Origin: Syntrophobacteraceae bacterium
GTDB taxonomy: Bacteria; Desulfobacterota; Syntrophobacteria; Syntrophobacterales; Syntrophobacteraceae
Length of the DNA: 41,465 nt
Direction of reading: 5' to 3'
Assembly (NCBI GenBank): GCA_025453975.1
Contig: JALOPI010000034.1
Location: 1-41,465, forward strand
A program made the position numbers and the translations under genes. Below the pieces are notes generated by a model. The model was not told the DNA's origin, searched no databases, and was given only the letters and a program-made list of their open reading frames with translations. Positions 25,742 to 32,494 of this stretch are shown here, in pieces; positions within the stretch are counted from its first letter, which is position 1; each line of letters begins with the position of its first letter.

Positions 25742-26940
25742 AGATGCCGGACATGCAGGCGGCGCCAAGGAGCAGGCTCGGGCTCACCCTTTGTGTATTG
25801 GGCTTTGTTGGGCTGGTCAGCGTGCTGATCGGGTATCGCTCCCCCCTCCGTGAAGCCAGTCAGCCCGGCCCGCGCCGTGACATGGGCTGGAGCCAGGAAA
25901 GGGACATCATCGGCTATATGGAGGCCCTCGCCAGGATCAGGGACCATGCGCTCTTCCTGGATTCCGGAACGACCAGGGAGGAAATGGTGAGGGACTCAAT
26001 CAGATTGTACCTGGCGCGGCATGACCCTCATTCGGACTATCTGACCCGGGAGGAATATGCCGGTTTCAGGCGGATGCGGGGAGCGGACTATGTGGGTGTG
26101 GGCATGGAGATCCAGAGGAGCGCCGATGGCGACATCGTCTGTTTTCCGTACGCCGGGGGACCCGCCGAGAGGGCGGGTATCCGGCGGGGGGACCGGCTCA
26201 GGAGCATCGATTCGACTCCGGTCCTTGGAAAATCCCTTCCCGCCGTGGCCGCCCTCGTCAAGGGCAGGCAGGGGACGGAGCTTCAGCTGACGGTCCTGAG
26301 AGACGGAGGGTCGGAGGTCCATGTGCGGGTGACCCTGGACGAAGCGCGGGCGGAGTCCGTAACGGTGCAAGCTGTCGAAGGGCTCCGGGTGGCGCGGGTT
26401 GCGGCCTTTGCCGGCGACACGAGGGGGAAGCTCGAGCGGGAGCTGAGGGAATGGCCCCGGCGCGAGCCCGTGGTCCTGGATCTGAGGGGCAATGGTGGGG
26501 GCGAATTCCTGGCTTCCATCGATGCCGCGATGCTCTTTCTGGAGGAGGGAGCACCCATCGCATCCGTCAGGACGAGCCAGGGAACGGAGGTCCACGAGAG
26601 TCGGGGGGGGGCGCTCCTGGCCCAGCGTCGGCCCGTTTTCCTCTGGCAGGATGAGGGTACGGCCAGCGCCGCGGAGGTCTTCATCGGGGCTCTGGTGGGG
26701 AATGGAAAGGCGGTGTCCATCGGCAGGCGGACCCGAGGCAAGGGGACCTGCCAGGAAATCATCGAGATGAGTGATGGATCGGCGCTGATATTGACGACCG
26801 GGGCTCTGCGGACGCCCGACGGCCGGGAATTCGACGGAATCGGCCTGGGTCCGACCCATGAGCTGACGGGGGAGGATGCCCGGACGTCGCGGTATGTCAC
26901 CAGGGTCAGGGAGCTGACTCGAGCCATAAATCCGGAGTAG
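25738..26940 (+). CDS. Membrane-anchored S41 (C-terminal processing) protease
   Basis: A periplasmic serine protease of the CtpA/Prc type, 400 residues. One N-terminal membrane segment (about 14-33) is followed by the family cap motif DPHSDYL (96-102), a PDZ domain (about 118-205, YVGVGMEIQ...GIRRGDRLRSIDS) and the catalytic core. That core has VVLDLRGNGGG (245-255), the nucleophile in EGTASAAEVFIGAL (S310) and the lysine base in RGKGT (K335). All residues of the Ser-Lys dyad are present. It begins with GTG overlapping the lipoprotein stop, or with ATG at 25744. Only three bases separate it from the kinase gene, suggesting that cleavage of an envelope protein feeds into the kinase signal. That link is inference. 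Confidence 0.92.
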   Translation: MKMPDMQAAPRSRLGLTLCVLGFVGLVSVLIGYRSPLREASQPGPRRDMGWSQERDIIGYMEALARIRDHALFLDSGTTREEMVRDSIRLYLARHDPHSDYLTREEYAGFRRMRGADYVGVGMEIQRSADGDIVCFPYAGGPAERAGIRRGDRLRSIDSTPVLGKSLPAVAALVKGRQGTELQLTVLRDGGSEVHVRVTLDEARAESVTVQAVEGLRVARVAAFAGDTRGKLERELREWPRREPVVLDLRGNGGGEFLASIDAAMLFLEEGAPIASVRTSQGTEVHESRGGALLAQRRPVFLWQDEGTASAAEVFIGALVGNGKAVSIGRRTRGKGTCQEIIEMSDGSALILTTGALRTPDGREFDGIGLGPTHELTGEDARTSRYVTRVRELTRAINPE

Positions 26941-26943
26941 AGG

Positions 26944-28326
26944 ATGATCGGCCAAATCGTTGGGAATCTGCGGATCGTTTCGGAGCTCGGCAAGGGGGGC
27001 ATGGGAGTCGTTTACCTGGCCGAGCACGTGACCCTCCAGAAGAAGTTTGCGGTGAAATGCCTGTCCAGAGCCTTGACCGAGGATCCCCAGTTCCGGGAGC
27101 GGTTTTATCAGGAGGCCCTGAACCAGGCCCTGCTGGACCATCCCAACATCGTACAGGCCACGGACTTCTTCGAGGTGGACGGACAGTTCTTCTTCGTCAT
27201 GGAATATGTGGACGGGCAGGACCTCGGCAAGCTCATCAAGAGCCAGGGGAAGCTGGGGGAGGCGGAGGCGCTGCCCATCATGGAGGACATCCTGGAGGCC
27301 CTGAATTTCGCCCACACCAAGGGGGTGATTCACAGGGACATCAAACCCAGCAACATCCTCATCGACGAGACCGGCCGGGCGAGGCTCATGGACTTCGGCA
27401 TCGCGGTGATGGTGGGCGGAGAGCGGCTGACGGCCACCGGGGCCACCCTGGGGACCCCCTGGTACATGAGTCCCGAGCAGATCACCCACCCGAGGGATAT
27501 CGATCACCGGAGCGACGTCTACTCGATGGGAGTGGTCCTCTACGAGATGCTGGTGGGGGATGTGCCCTTCGACGGCGAATCGGACTGGAGCGTCAAGAGC
27601 CAGCAGGTGAGTGCGCCGAGGCCGGACCCACGGGAGAAGAGTCCGGAGGTGAGTCCCGGGCTGGCGGCGATGGTTCTGAGGGCGATGGCACAGGATCCGG
27701 ATCAGCGATTTCAAGGCTGCGCGGAATTCCTGCGGACCATCAAGGATTATCTCCGGCCGGTGACTCCGCCGCCCCCGGCCCATTCCAGGCGGATGCCGTG
27801 GCTGGTGAGTGCCTTGGGGCTCGTGGCCGCGGGGATTGCCTTGGTCCTGTACCTGAATTCCGGAAAGACGGTCGTCGTGACGACGCCCTCTCCCGACAAG
27901 CAGCATGAGTTTGCCTCCAACTGGATCCAGGACGCTTCCAAGGAAGCCTCGTTGGTGTGCAACCAGTTCGATCAGAAGGACGCCCTCGTCGAGAGGCTGG
28001 AGATCGTGGAGGGACTGAAGGCTGCCGGGCACGTGGATCAAACCATGGTTGACAGTGTCATGAAGCAGGTGAGGGATACGGAGCAGAATATAGCTGATGG
28101 GCTGTCCAGATATAATCAATCGATTGTAAAGCTAACCAGCTTGGATCAGAAAATAGTGAGTCAGGAGATAGATAAACAACAAAAAGCCAGTAAAATTGAT
28201 AAGATGTCCAATAAATATGGCATCATTCAGTCACATTATCGTCAATACATCGATAAGAAATTGATGGTAGATGAACACATGATCAAAAATTTATGTCCTT
28301 ATCGACATCTCAGTCACAATAACTGA
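26944..28326 (+). CDS. Membrane Ser/Thr protein kinase (PknB/PpkA-like)
   Basis: Transfers phosphate to Ser/Thr of partner proteins, most likely the three FHA proteins or their ligands. The kinase domain (about 1-270) has the glycine loop GKGGMGVVY (16-24), K38, HRDIKPSN (130-137), DFG (150-152) and SPE; all catalytic residues are present. A membrane helix (about 285-305) and a helical extracytoplasmic region follow, up to residue 460. The last about 80 residues (from about 28080) are encoded in a conspicuously AT-rich stretch, unlike the rest of the gene. The arrangement resembles PpkA of type VI secretion loci. Confidence 0.95.
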   Translation: MIGQIVGNLRIVSELGKGGMGVVYLAEHVTLQKKFAVKCLSRALTEDPQFRERFYQEALNQALLDHPNIVQATDFFEVDGQFFFVMEYVDGQDLGKLIKSQGKLGEAEALPIMEDILEALNFAHTKGVIHRDIKPSNILIDETGRARLMDFGIAVMVGGERLTATGATLGTPWYMSPEQITHPRDIDHRSDVYSMGVVLYEMLVGDVPFDGESDWSVKSQQVSAPRPDPREKSPEVSPGLAAMVLRAMAQDPDQRFQGCAEFLRTIKDYLRPVTPPPPAHSRRMPWLVSALGLVAAGIALVLYLNSGKTVVVTTPSPDKQHEFASNWIQDASKEASLVCNQFDQKDALVERLEIVEGLKAAGHVDQTMVDSVMKQVRDTEQNIADGLSRYNQSIVKLTSLDQKIVSQEIDKQQKASKIDKMSNKYGIIQSHYRQYIDKKLMVDEHMIKNLCPYRHLSHNN

Positions 28327-28353
28327 AATGTGCTCATTAAGAGATTTCTCTCC
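28080..28353. other. AT-rich patch spanning the kinase 3' end
   Basis: Within a strongly GC-rich operon these about 270 bases switch to AT-rich codons (AATATAGCTGATGG, ATAGATAAACAACAAAAAGC and similar). The patch covers the kinase C-terminal tail and the spacer to the next gene, then ends sharply. No repeat or open mobile gene marks its borders. Confidence 0.6.
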
Positions 28354-28860
28354 ATGACTGATTTTCAAAGAAACCTGTGCTGGATTTGCGGGGCCATGGC
28401 ACTGATCGCCGTGGTCATGGCTCTCCAGTCCAGGGAGACCGCGAAGCCCGACCGTGAGCGCCGCATCGCCGCGGTGCTCATCGGGACGGCCACGCGGGAG
28501 GTGGCCATGGCCTGCAGGGAGCTCGAGGAGATCGATCTCAAGGCGAAAAACCTCGAGATCGCCAGGCAGCTGGGAGAAACGGAGCTGCTCAATGCCTTCA
28601 GGAAGCAAATCCAGGAAAAGGAGGCGAACACCCTGGATGCCCTCTCCGGATACGGTGAAATCCTGCGGAGTCTCGCCGAGATCGAGCGGGCGACGGTGCT
28701 GGAGGAATTCGACAGGCATGCCCATCACCTCGTTGCCACCAAGCTCTTCAGACAGGTGCAGGCCCTGCGCCTGGTCCAGGAGGATTACCAGAAGCCCGGT
28801 GAAGGACGGGGGGAATCCCTGAATCTCGATGCCATGCGCGGCCGGTGTCGGGAGAAGTAG
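28354..28860 (+). CDS. Small single-pass membrane protein, function unknown
   Basis: A 168-residue protein with one N-terminal membrane helix (LCWICGAMALIAVVMALQ) and a helical, charged remainder (CRELEEIDLKAKNLEIARQL, AEIERATVLEEFDRHAHHL). No domain is recognised. The ATG at 28354 (MTDFQ) is preferred over a GTG at 28330. It follows the kinase gene directly and may be a subunit of the sensing complex. Confidence 0.7.
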   Translation: MTDFQRNLCWICGAMALIAVVMALQSRETAKPDRERRIAAVLIGTATREVAMACRELEEIDLKAKNLEIARQLGETELLNAFRKQIQEKEANTLDALSGYGEILRSLAEIERATVLEEFDRHAHHLVATKLFRQVQALRLVQEDYQKPGEGRGESLNLDAMRGRCREK

Positions 28861-28919
28861 GTCTCCCCATCCGCACCCCGTCCCGGATCGACTCACCATG
28901 ACCAACGAGGAGACACAAC

Positions 28920-29483
28920 ATGACCAGCGAGGCGATTGGAGGCGAAATCATCAGTGTGGCGACCCGGTTCCTGAACCTTTACGAGGTCAAATCCAACGAG
29001 CTCTGGGACAATCCCGACACAGCGGGGGTGGACCCCGAGGGGCATGAGCTGAACCGGATGATGAAGGAGTGCGGCTGGCAGCCGGGGTGGCCTTACTGCG
29101 CGGCTTTCTGCGAGGCCGTCTGGCGCGCTGCTTACAGGAATCTGGGCGCCCCCGCGAGCCTGATCAAGGAGATCGCCGAGAAGCTCACCCCTTCCGTCAT
29201 GCAGAGCTTCAACAACTGGGGATCATCGCGGATCAGCCGTCAGCCGCTGCCGGGATCCATTTTCTTCATGCAGAAGGGAAAGAGCGGCAAGGGACATGCC
29301 GGGCTGGTGGTGAAGCCGGGAACGACTCATTTCGCCAGCATCGAGGGCAACACCAGCCCCGATCCCAAGGATGCCGAGGCGGACCGGGAGGGGGATGGCA
29401 TCTTCCGGCGCACTCGGTCACTGGATTTCTCCCCGAAGACGGGGCTATGGCTTCGCGGTTTCCTGAATCCCATCGATCTCTGA
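28920..29483 (+). CDS. CHAP/NlpC-like cysteine amidase or endopeptidase
   Basis: A 187-residue protein with the signature of papain-like peptidoglycan hydrolases: PYCAAFCEAVW with the likely nucleophile C60, GKGHAGLVV with H126, and EGNTS with a polar third residue near N144. No signal peptide is present. An enzyme of this type without an export signal in an eCIS region is either cargo delivered by the injection system or a lysozyme-like assembly factor; which is not known. The ATG at 28920 has GAGGAG seven bases upstream. It is the first gene of the putative cargo block. Confidence 0.75.
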   Translation: MTSEAIGGEIISVATRFLNLYEVKSNELWDNPDTAGVDPEGHELNRMMKECGWQPGWPYCAAFCEAVWRAAYRNLGAPASLIKEIAEKLTPSVMQSFNNWGSSRISRQPLPGSIFFMQKGKSGKGHAGLVVKPGTTHFASIEGNTSPDPKDAEADREGDGIFRRTRSLDFSPKTGLWLRGFLNPIDL

Positions 29484-29524
29484 TCGGCTGGCTTCGTGAT
29501 GGCGGCGAGCCGCCCCCCCCGGCA

Positions 29525-29573
29525 GGACGGCCGGGTGTGCGGGCCAGGGGCTCGGTTCCAGGTCCGGCCGTCC
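29525..29573. repeat. Inverted repeat with 10-bp perfect arms
   Basis: GGACGGCCGG (29525-29534) and CCGGCCGTCC (29564-29573) pair perfectly around a 29-base loop in the spacer between the amidase gene and the 100-residue gene. It could slow or end transcription or mark a rearrangement point. Confidence 0.5.
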
Positions 29574-29609
29574 CTGGGGGTGGCGGGATGGTGAAAGGAG
29601 GTGCTGAAC

Positions 29610-29912
29610 ATGTCCGATCGTGTGTTGAATCGCAAGCACGGAGCTCAGGGTCTCCTGTCGCGTGTGCCGACGGAGATGAGTGAGGAGGAGAAGAAGAAGG
29701 CGGGTGTGGCCGCTTCGGTCCAGCGCGGTCCCATGGACCAGATCACCTGCCGGGCCGGAGACGCTTCCTGCGCCATGGCTCACACCAGGACATTGAGCCG
29801 CTCGATGGCATCGGAGCCGGCGGGCGCCCAGTCCGTGCTTCAGTTGCAGCGGGGTTTTGGAAACAAATATGTCCAGAAGGTGGTTTCCATGACGGGGAAG
29901 TCTTCCGGTTAG
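29610..29912 (+). CDS. Small protein with GN-tag motif, putative eCIS-associated
   Basis: A 100-residue soluble protein with no recognised domain. Its C-terminal third carries LQRGFGNKYVQKVV (residues 79-92). The same pattern occurs as WQRQCGNRSVGRVL in the next gene and LQKAVGNQAVRRLV in the DUF4157 gene. In DUF4157 proteins this element stands ahead of the metalloprotease-like domain. Two cysteines (CRAGDASC) precede it. GGAGG lies eight bases before the ATG. It may be a free-standing loading or adaptor peptide; this is inference from the shared motif. Confidence 0.55.
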   Translation: MSDRVLNRKHGAQGLLSRVPTEMSEEEKKKAGVAASVQRGPMDQITCRAGDASCAMAHTRTLSRSMASEPAGAQSVLQLQRGFGNKYVQKVVSMTGKSSG

Positions 29913-30103
29913 GACTTTTTCCCGGGCGGGAGGCGGGGGCTCGCGGGCCCTGGGGAGCGGGCCCCCTCCGATGGGGCTCGACGGAATGCTGGCATCGATA
30001 CCGGCGGCCCCCCCATGCTGCTGCCGCGCGGTGGAGGGGAGCTCTTCGTCAAGGGTCTCCGGAGACAGGGCGCCGTTGTCGGTGGGTCGAAAGGAGAGAG
30101 GGT

Positions 30104-31603
30104 ATGCGAGGCTGCAGGGTCAGGGAGGAATGCGTCTCCAGGGTGATTCCGGCGCGGCATGGGACGGGTCTGGAGCGGCCCGGGGTGATGCATCGGGCCT
30201 CGACCGGGGGAGAGCTGGCTCGCCAGGGCGCCTGCGGAGCCAGCGTGACGGCGCATCCCTTGGGGCGTGCCCAGGATGCCTTGACTCAACGGTCGCTCGT
30301 GCATTGGCAGCGGCAATGCGGCAATCGCTCCGTCGGCCGGGTTCTCGGTCGGAGCCAGGGCATGAGGAGAGTGAGGGATGGGGAGTCCCTCCATCGTCAG
30401 GATGAGGCCCTTGCGGACGAGGAGGGGAAGGGACTTCGGATGAAGGCCATCTCCACGGCTGGAGGCGTGGCTGGCCGTCGGATGATCCAGCGCATTCCCA
30501 GCGCGGGGTCGGACTTCGGCACCTACCGCTATTGCGGGTTCGGCATCACGACCCCCATTCCCGGGTTTGTCAAGGACTTGTTCACCGACAGCTACGACGT
30601 GGATTACACGACGGGGTGCGCCTTCGTGGCTGGCAATGCGTGGTCCTCGGTCTGGGAGCTCTACGATGCGTCCAATCGCAGGCTCGATTCGGATTCCGAG
30701 GTGCCTTTCGGGGACTATTCCATCGAGGCGGGCAAGGTCAACGCCGGCACGCCGAGCGACGGCAGCAGCGCCAAGTGGTCCCTCTGGTACAGGATCACCC
30801 GCAGCAATCCCTGGGTTGCCAGCGATGACGACGCGTATCCGTATCACTACGTAACGTTCGACGTCTATTCCGAGCCCATCAGCAATCCGCGCACCTCGCT
30901 GCGGGAGGAGCTGGGACCCGTGGTGTGGCAGGACAACTTCACGCCGGCGGAAGACGGTGCCAGCCTGGAATACAGTTTTTCCGCCACCGCGACGCGATCC
31001 ACCGAGGATTCCCAAACGACGTCGGTTTCGGCCACGGTGGAGGGGGGACAGACCGCACAGGTGGGATTCGAATATGAAGGGCTGACCGGCGGCTTTGCCC
31101 GCAACCTGAGCTTCTCCGCCACCGCGAGCATCAGCCGGACTCATTCCATCAGCATCTCCTCGACGGACACCTTCACGCGCTCCTTCCGCCAGGGGGATCT
31201 CCGCGGGGGAGTGACCTACCGGATCACGGGCCGTCCCATCTATCATCTCATCGATGGGTCCGTTGACGCCATCTCCCATCGGGACGGCGTGATCACCTCC
31301 ATGGGCGGGCGCATAGCGGGGGGAATCCGCAAGCTGAAAGGGATCGATATCCGGATCGAGCCGATCGAGGCTCGGGCGGGGCAGCCTGGAGCCGGGGCGG
31401 CGGCAGGCCGCTGGTCGTGCAAGGCGAGCTGCAATGTTCAGGGCAGCGCGCCCGAGTGCCAGAACCGGCGGGTGGAGGGGAGAAGCTCCGGTCAGCCGAA
31501 TCAGGAAGCCGCCTGCCGGGAGGCCAAGCGGGACGCCACCCAGAAAGCGCCTCGCGGCTGCTATGCCCGTCACTGCCGGTGCTTCGATTGCAACAACCGG
31601 TGA
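30104..31603 (+). CDS. Putative beta-pore-forming eCIS cargo with GN tag and Cys-rich tail
   Basis: A 499-residue protein without signal peptide. Residues 68-81 hold the GN-type motif, and RMIQRIP follows near 126. The central part (about 135-380) is rich in beta strands. Around 285-365 it shows long alternating Ser/Thr strands (YSFSATATRST, TTSVSATVEGG, LSFSATASISRTHSISISS), the pattern of the membrane-inserting hairpin of aerolysin/ETX-type pore-forming toxins. From about 437 a Cys-rich tail starts (CKASCNVQG, ending GCYARHCRCFDC). The start at 30104 follows a GGAGAGAGGGT site. Pore formation is inferred from sequence pattern only. Confidence 0.6.
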   Translation: MRGCRVREECVSRVIPARHGTGLERPGVMHRASTGGELARQGACGASVTAHPLGRAQDALTQRSLVHWQRQCGNRSVGRVLGRSQGMRRVRDGESLHRQDEALADEEGKGLRMKAISTAGGVAGRRMIQRIPSAGSDFGTYRYCGFGITTPIPGFVKDLFTDSYDVDYTTGCAFVAGNAWSSVWELYDASNRRLDSDSEVPFGDYSIEAGKVNAGTPSDGSSAKWSLWYRITRSNPWVASDDDAYPYHYVTFDVYSEPISNPRTSLREELGPVVWQDNFTPAEDGASLEYSFSATATRSTEDSQTTSVSATVEGGQTAQVGFEYEGLTGGFARNLSFSATASISRTHSISISSTDTFTRSFRQGDLRGGVTYRITGRPIYHLIDGSVDAISHRDGVITSMGGRIAGGIRKLKGIDIRIEPIEARAGQPGAGAAAGRWSCKASCNVQGSAPECQNRRVEGRSSGQPNQEAACREAKRDATQKAPRGCYARHCRCFDCNNR

Positions 31604-31662
31604 CACGCCCTGAGATGGATGTTGACGCTGGGGCACCGCCGAGCCCGACGAGGGGTCAAGAC

Positions 31663-32430
31663 GTGAGCAGGGACTTCGAGAGCAGGGTTGACGAGGTCAT
31701 GGAGCGGATCGTGCCGGGCTGTCGAGAGCAGGCCCGGGGGGATTTGGACATGCTCCTGAACGCCGGGGTGCGCTCGGAGGATGACCTGTTCCACATCGTC
31801 GAGGATCCTTCGACCGACCCTGCCCTGGGCGCGGCCGCCCTGTGGCTGATGACTCGACTGGGTCTGGAAGGTCTGACGCCTTCACTGTTTCGCGCCCTGA
31901 GCCAGCCGGACCCGGGATTGAGAGCCACGGCGGCCATGTCCATCGGAGAGGCGGGGATTGGGGAATCCACGGACCGGCTGGTCGACGCCCTGCGCAACGA
32001 TGTGGACCGCGAAGTCCGAAAGGCGGCGGCTTATGCCCTGGGTCTGGTGGGGGACCCGTCGGCGGTGGGAGCCCTCCTGGAGACCCTGGAAGACGCATCG
32101 GAGCATCCGGAGACTCGCGGAATGGCCGCCGAAGCCCTGGCATCCATCGGCGATCCATCGGCGGTGGCTCCCCTGGTGGAAGCCCTCGGGGATCCGGCGG
32201 TGGAGGTGCGCTTCTGGGCCGCATTCGCCCTGGGCGAGCTGGCCGACGAGGCCGCCATTCCCGCCCTCCGCGGGGCGGCGGAGGTGGACAGGGATTCCGT
32301 CTGTGCGCAGGGCTCCGTCGGATCCGAAGCGGAAGATGCCGTCCGGAGGATCCGGGAGCGCCGGGCGGAGTCTTTCTCGAGGGAGCGGCTTGGGGATCGC
32401 GGGGAAGAGGACGGGCTCGCGGGGGATTGA
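31663..32430 (+). CDS. HEAT-repeat protein
   Basis: A 255-residue, all-helical protein built from PBS-lyase-type HEAT repeats (LRATAAMSIGEAGIGESTDRLVDALR, EVRKAAAYALGLVGDPSAVGALLETL and two more), a scaffold for protein binding. A GTG at 31663 with AGGGG seven bases upstream is preferred; an ATG at 31615 is possible. It lies between two candidate cargo genes and could be a chaperone, an immunity protein or an adaptor. No export signal is seen. Confidence 0.82.
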   Translation: MSRDFESRVDEVMERIVPGCREQARGDLDMLLNAGVRSEDDLFHIVEDPSTDPALGAAALWLMTRLGLEGLTPSLFRALSQPDPGLRATAAMSIGEAGIGESTDRLVDALRNDVDREVRKAAAYALGLVGDPSAVGALLETLEDASEHPETRGMAAEALASIGDPSAVAPLVEALGDPAVEVRFWAAFALGELADEAAIPALRGAAEVDRDSVCAQGSVGSEAEDAVRRIRERRAESFSRERLGDRGEEDGLAGD

Positions 32431-32494
32431 TGATACGGGTGGCACGGAGAGGCCGGCTGATCGATAGACACTTGTCGCGACGGATGGAGGTGCG

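Noticed and set aside
19727..28860. Type VI secretion locus
   Set aside because: Kinase, phosphatase and FHA genes fit, but no TssB/C, Hcp, VgrG, TssM or ClpV gene is present; the neighbouring core genes are of eCIS type.
28898..28922. ATG at 28898 as start of the amidase
   Set aside because: It is in another frame; the ATG at 28920 with GAGGAG upstream is the proper start.
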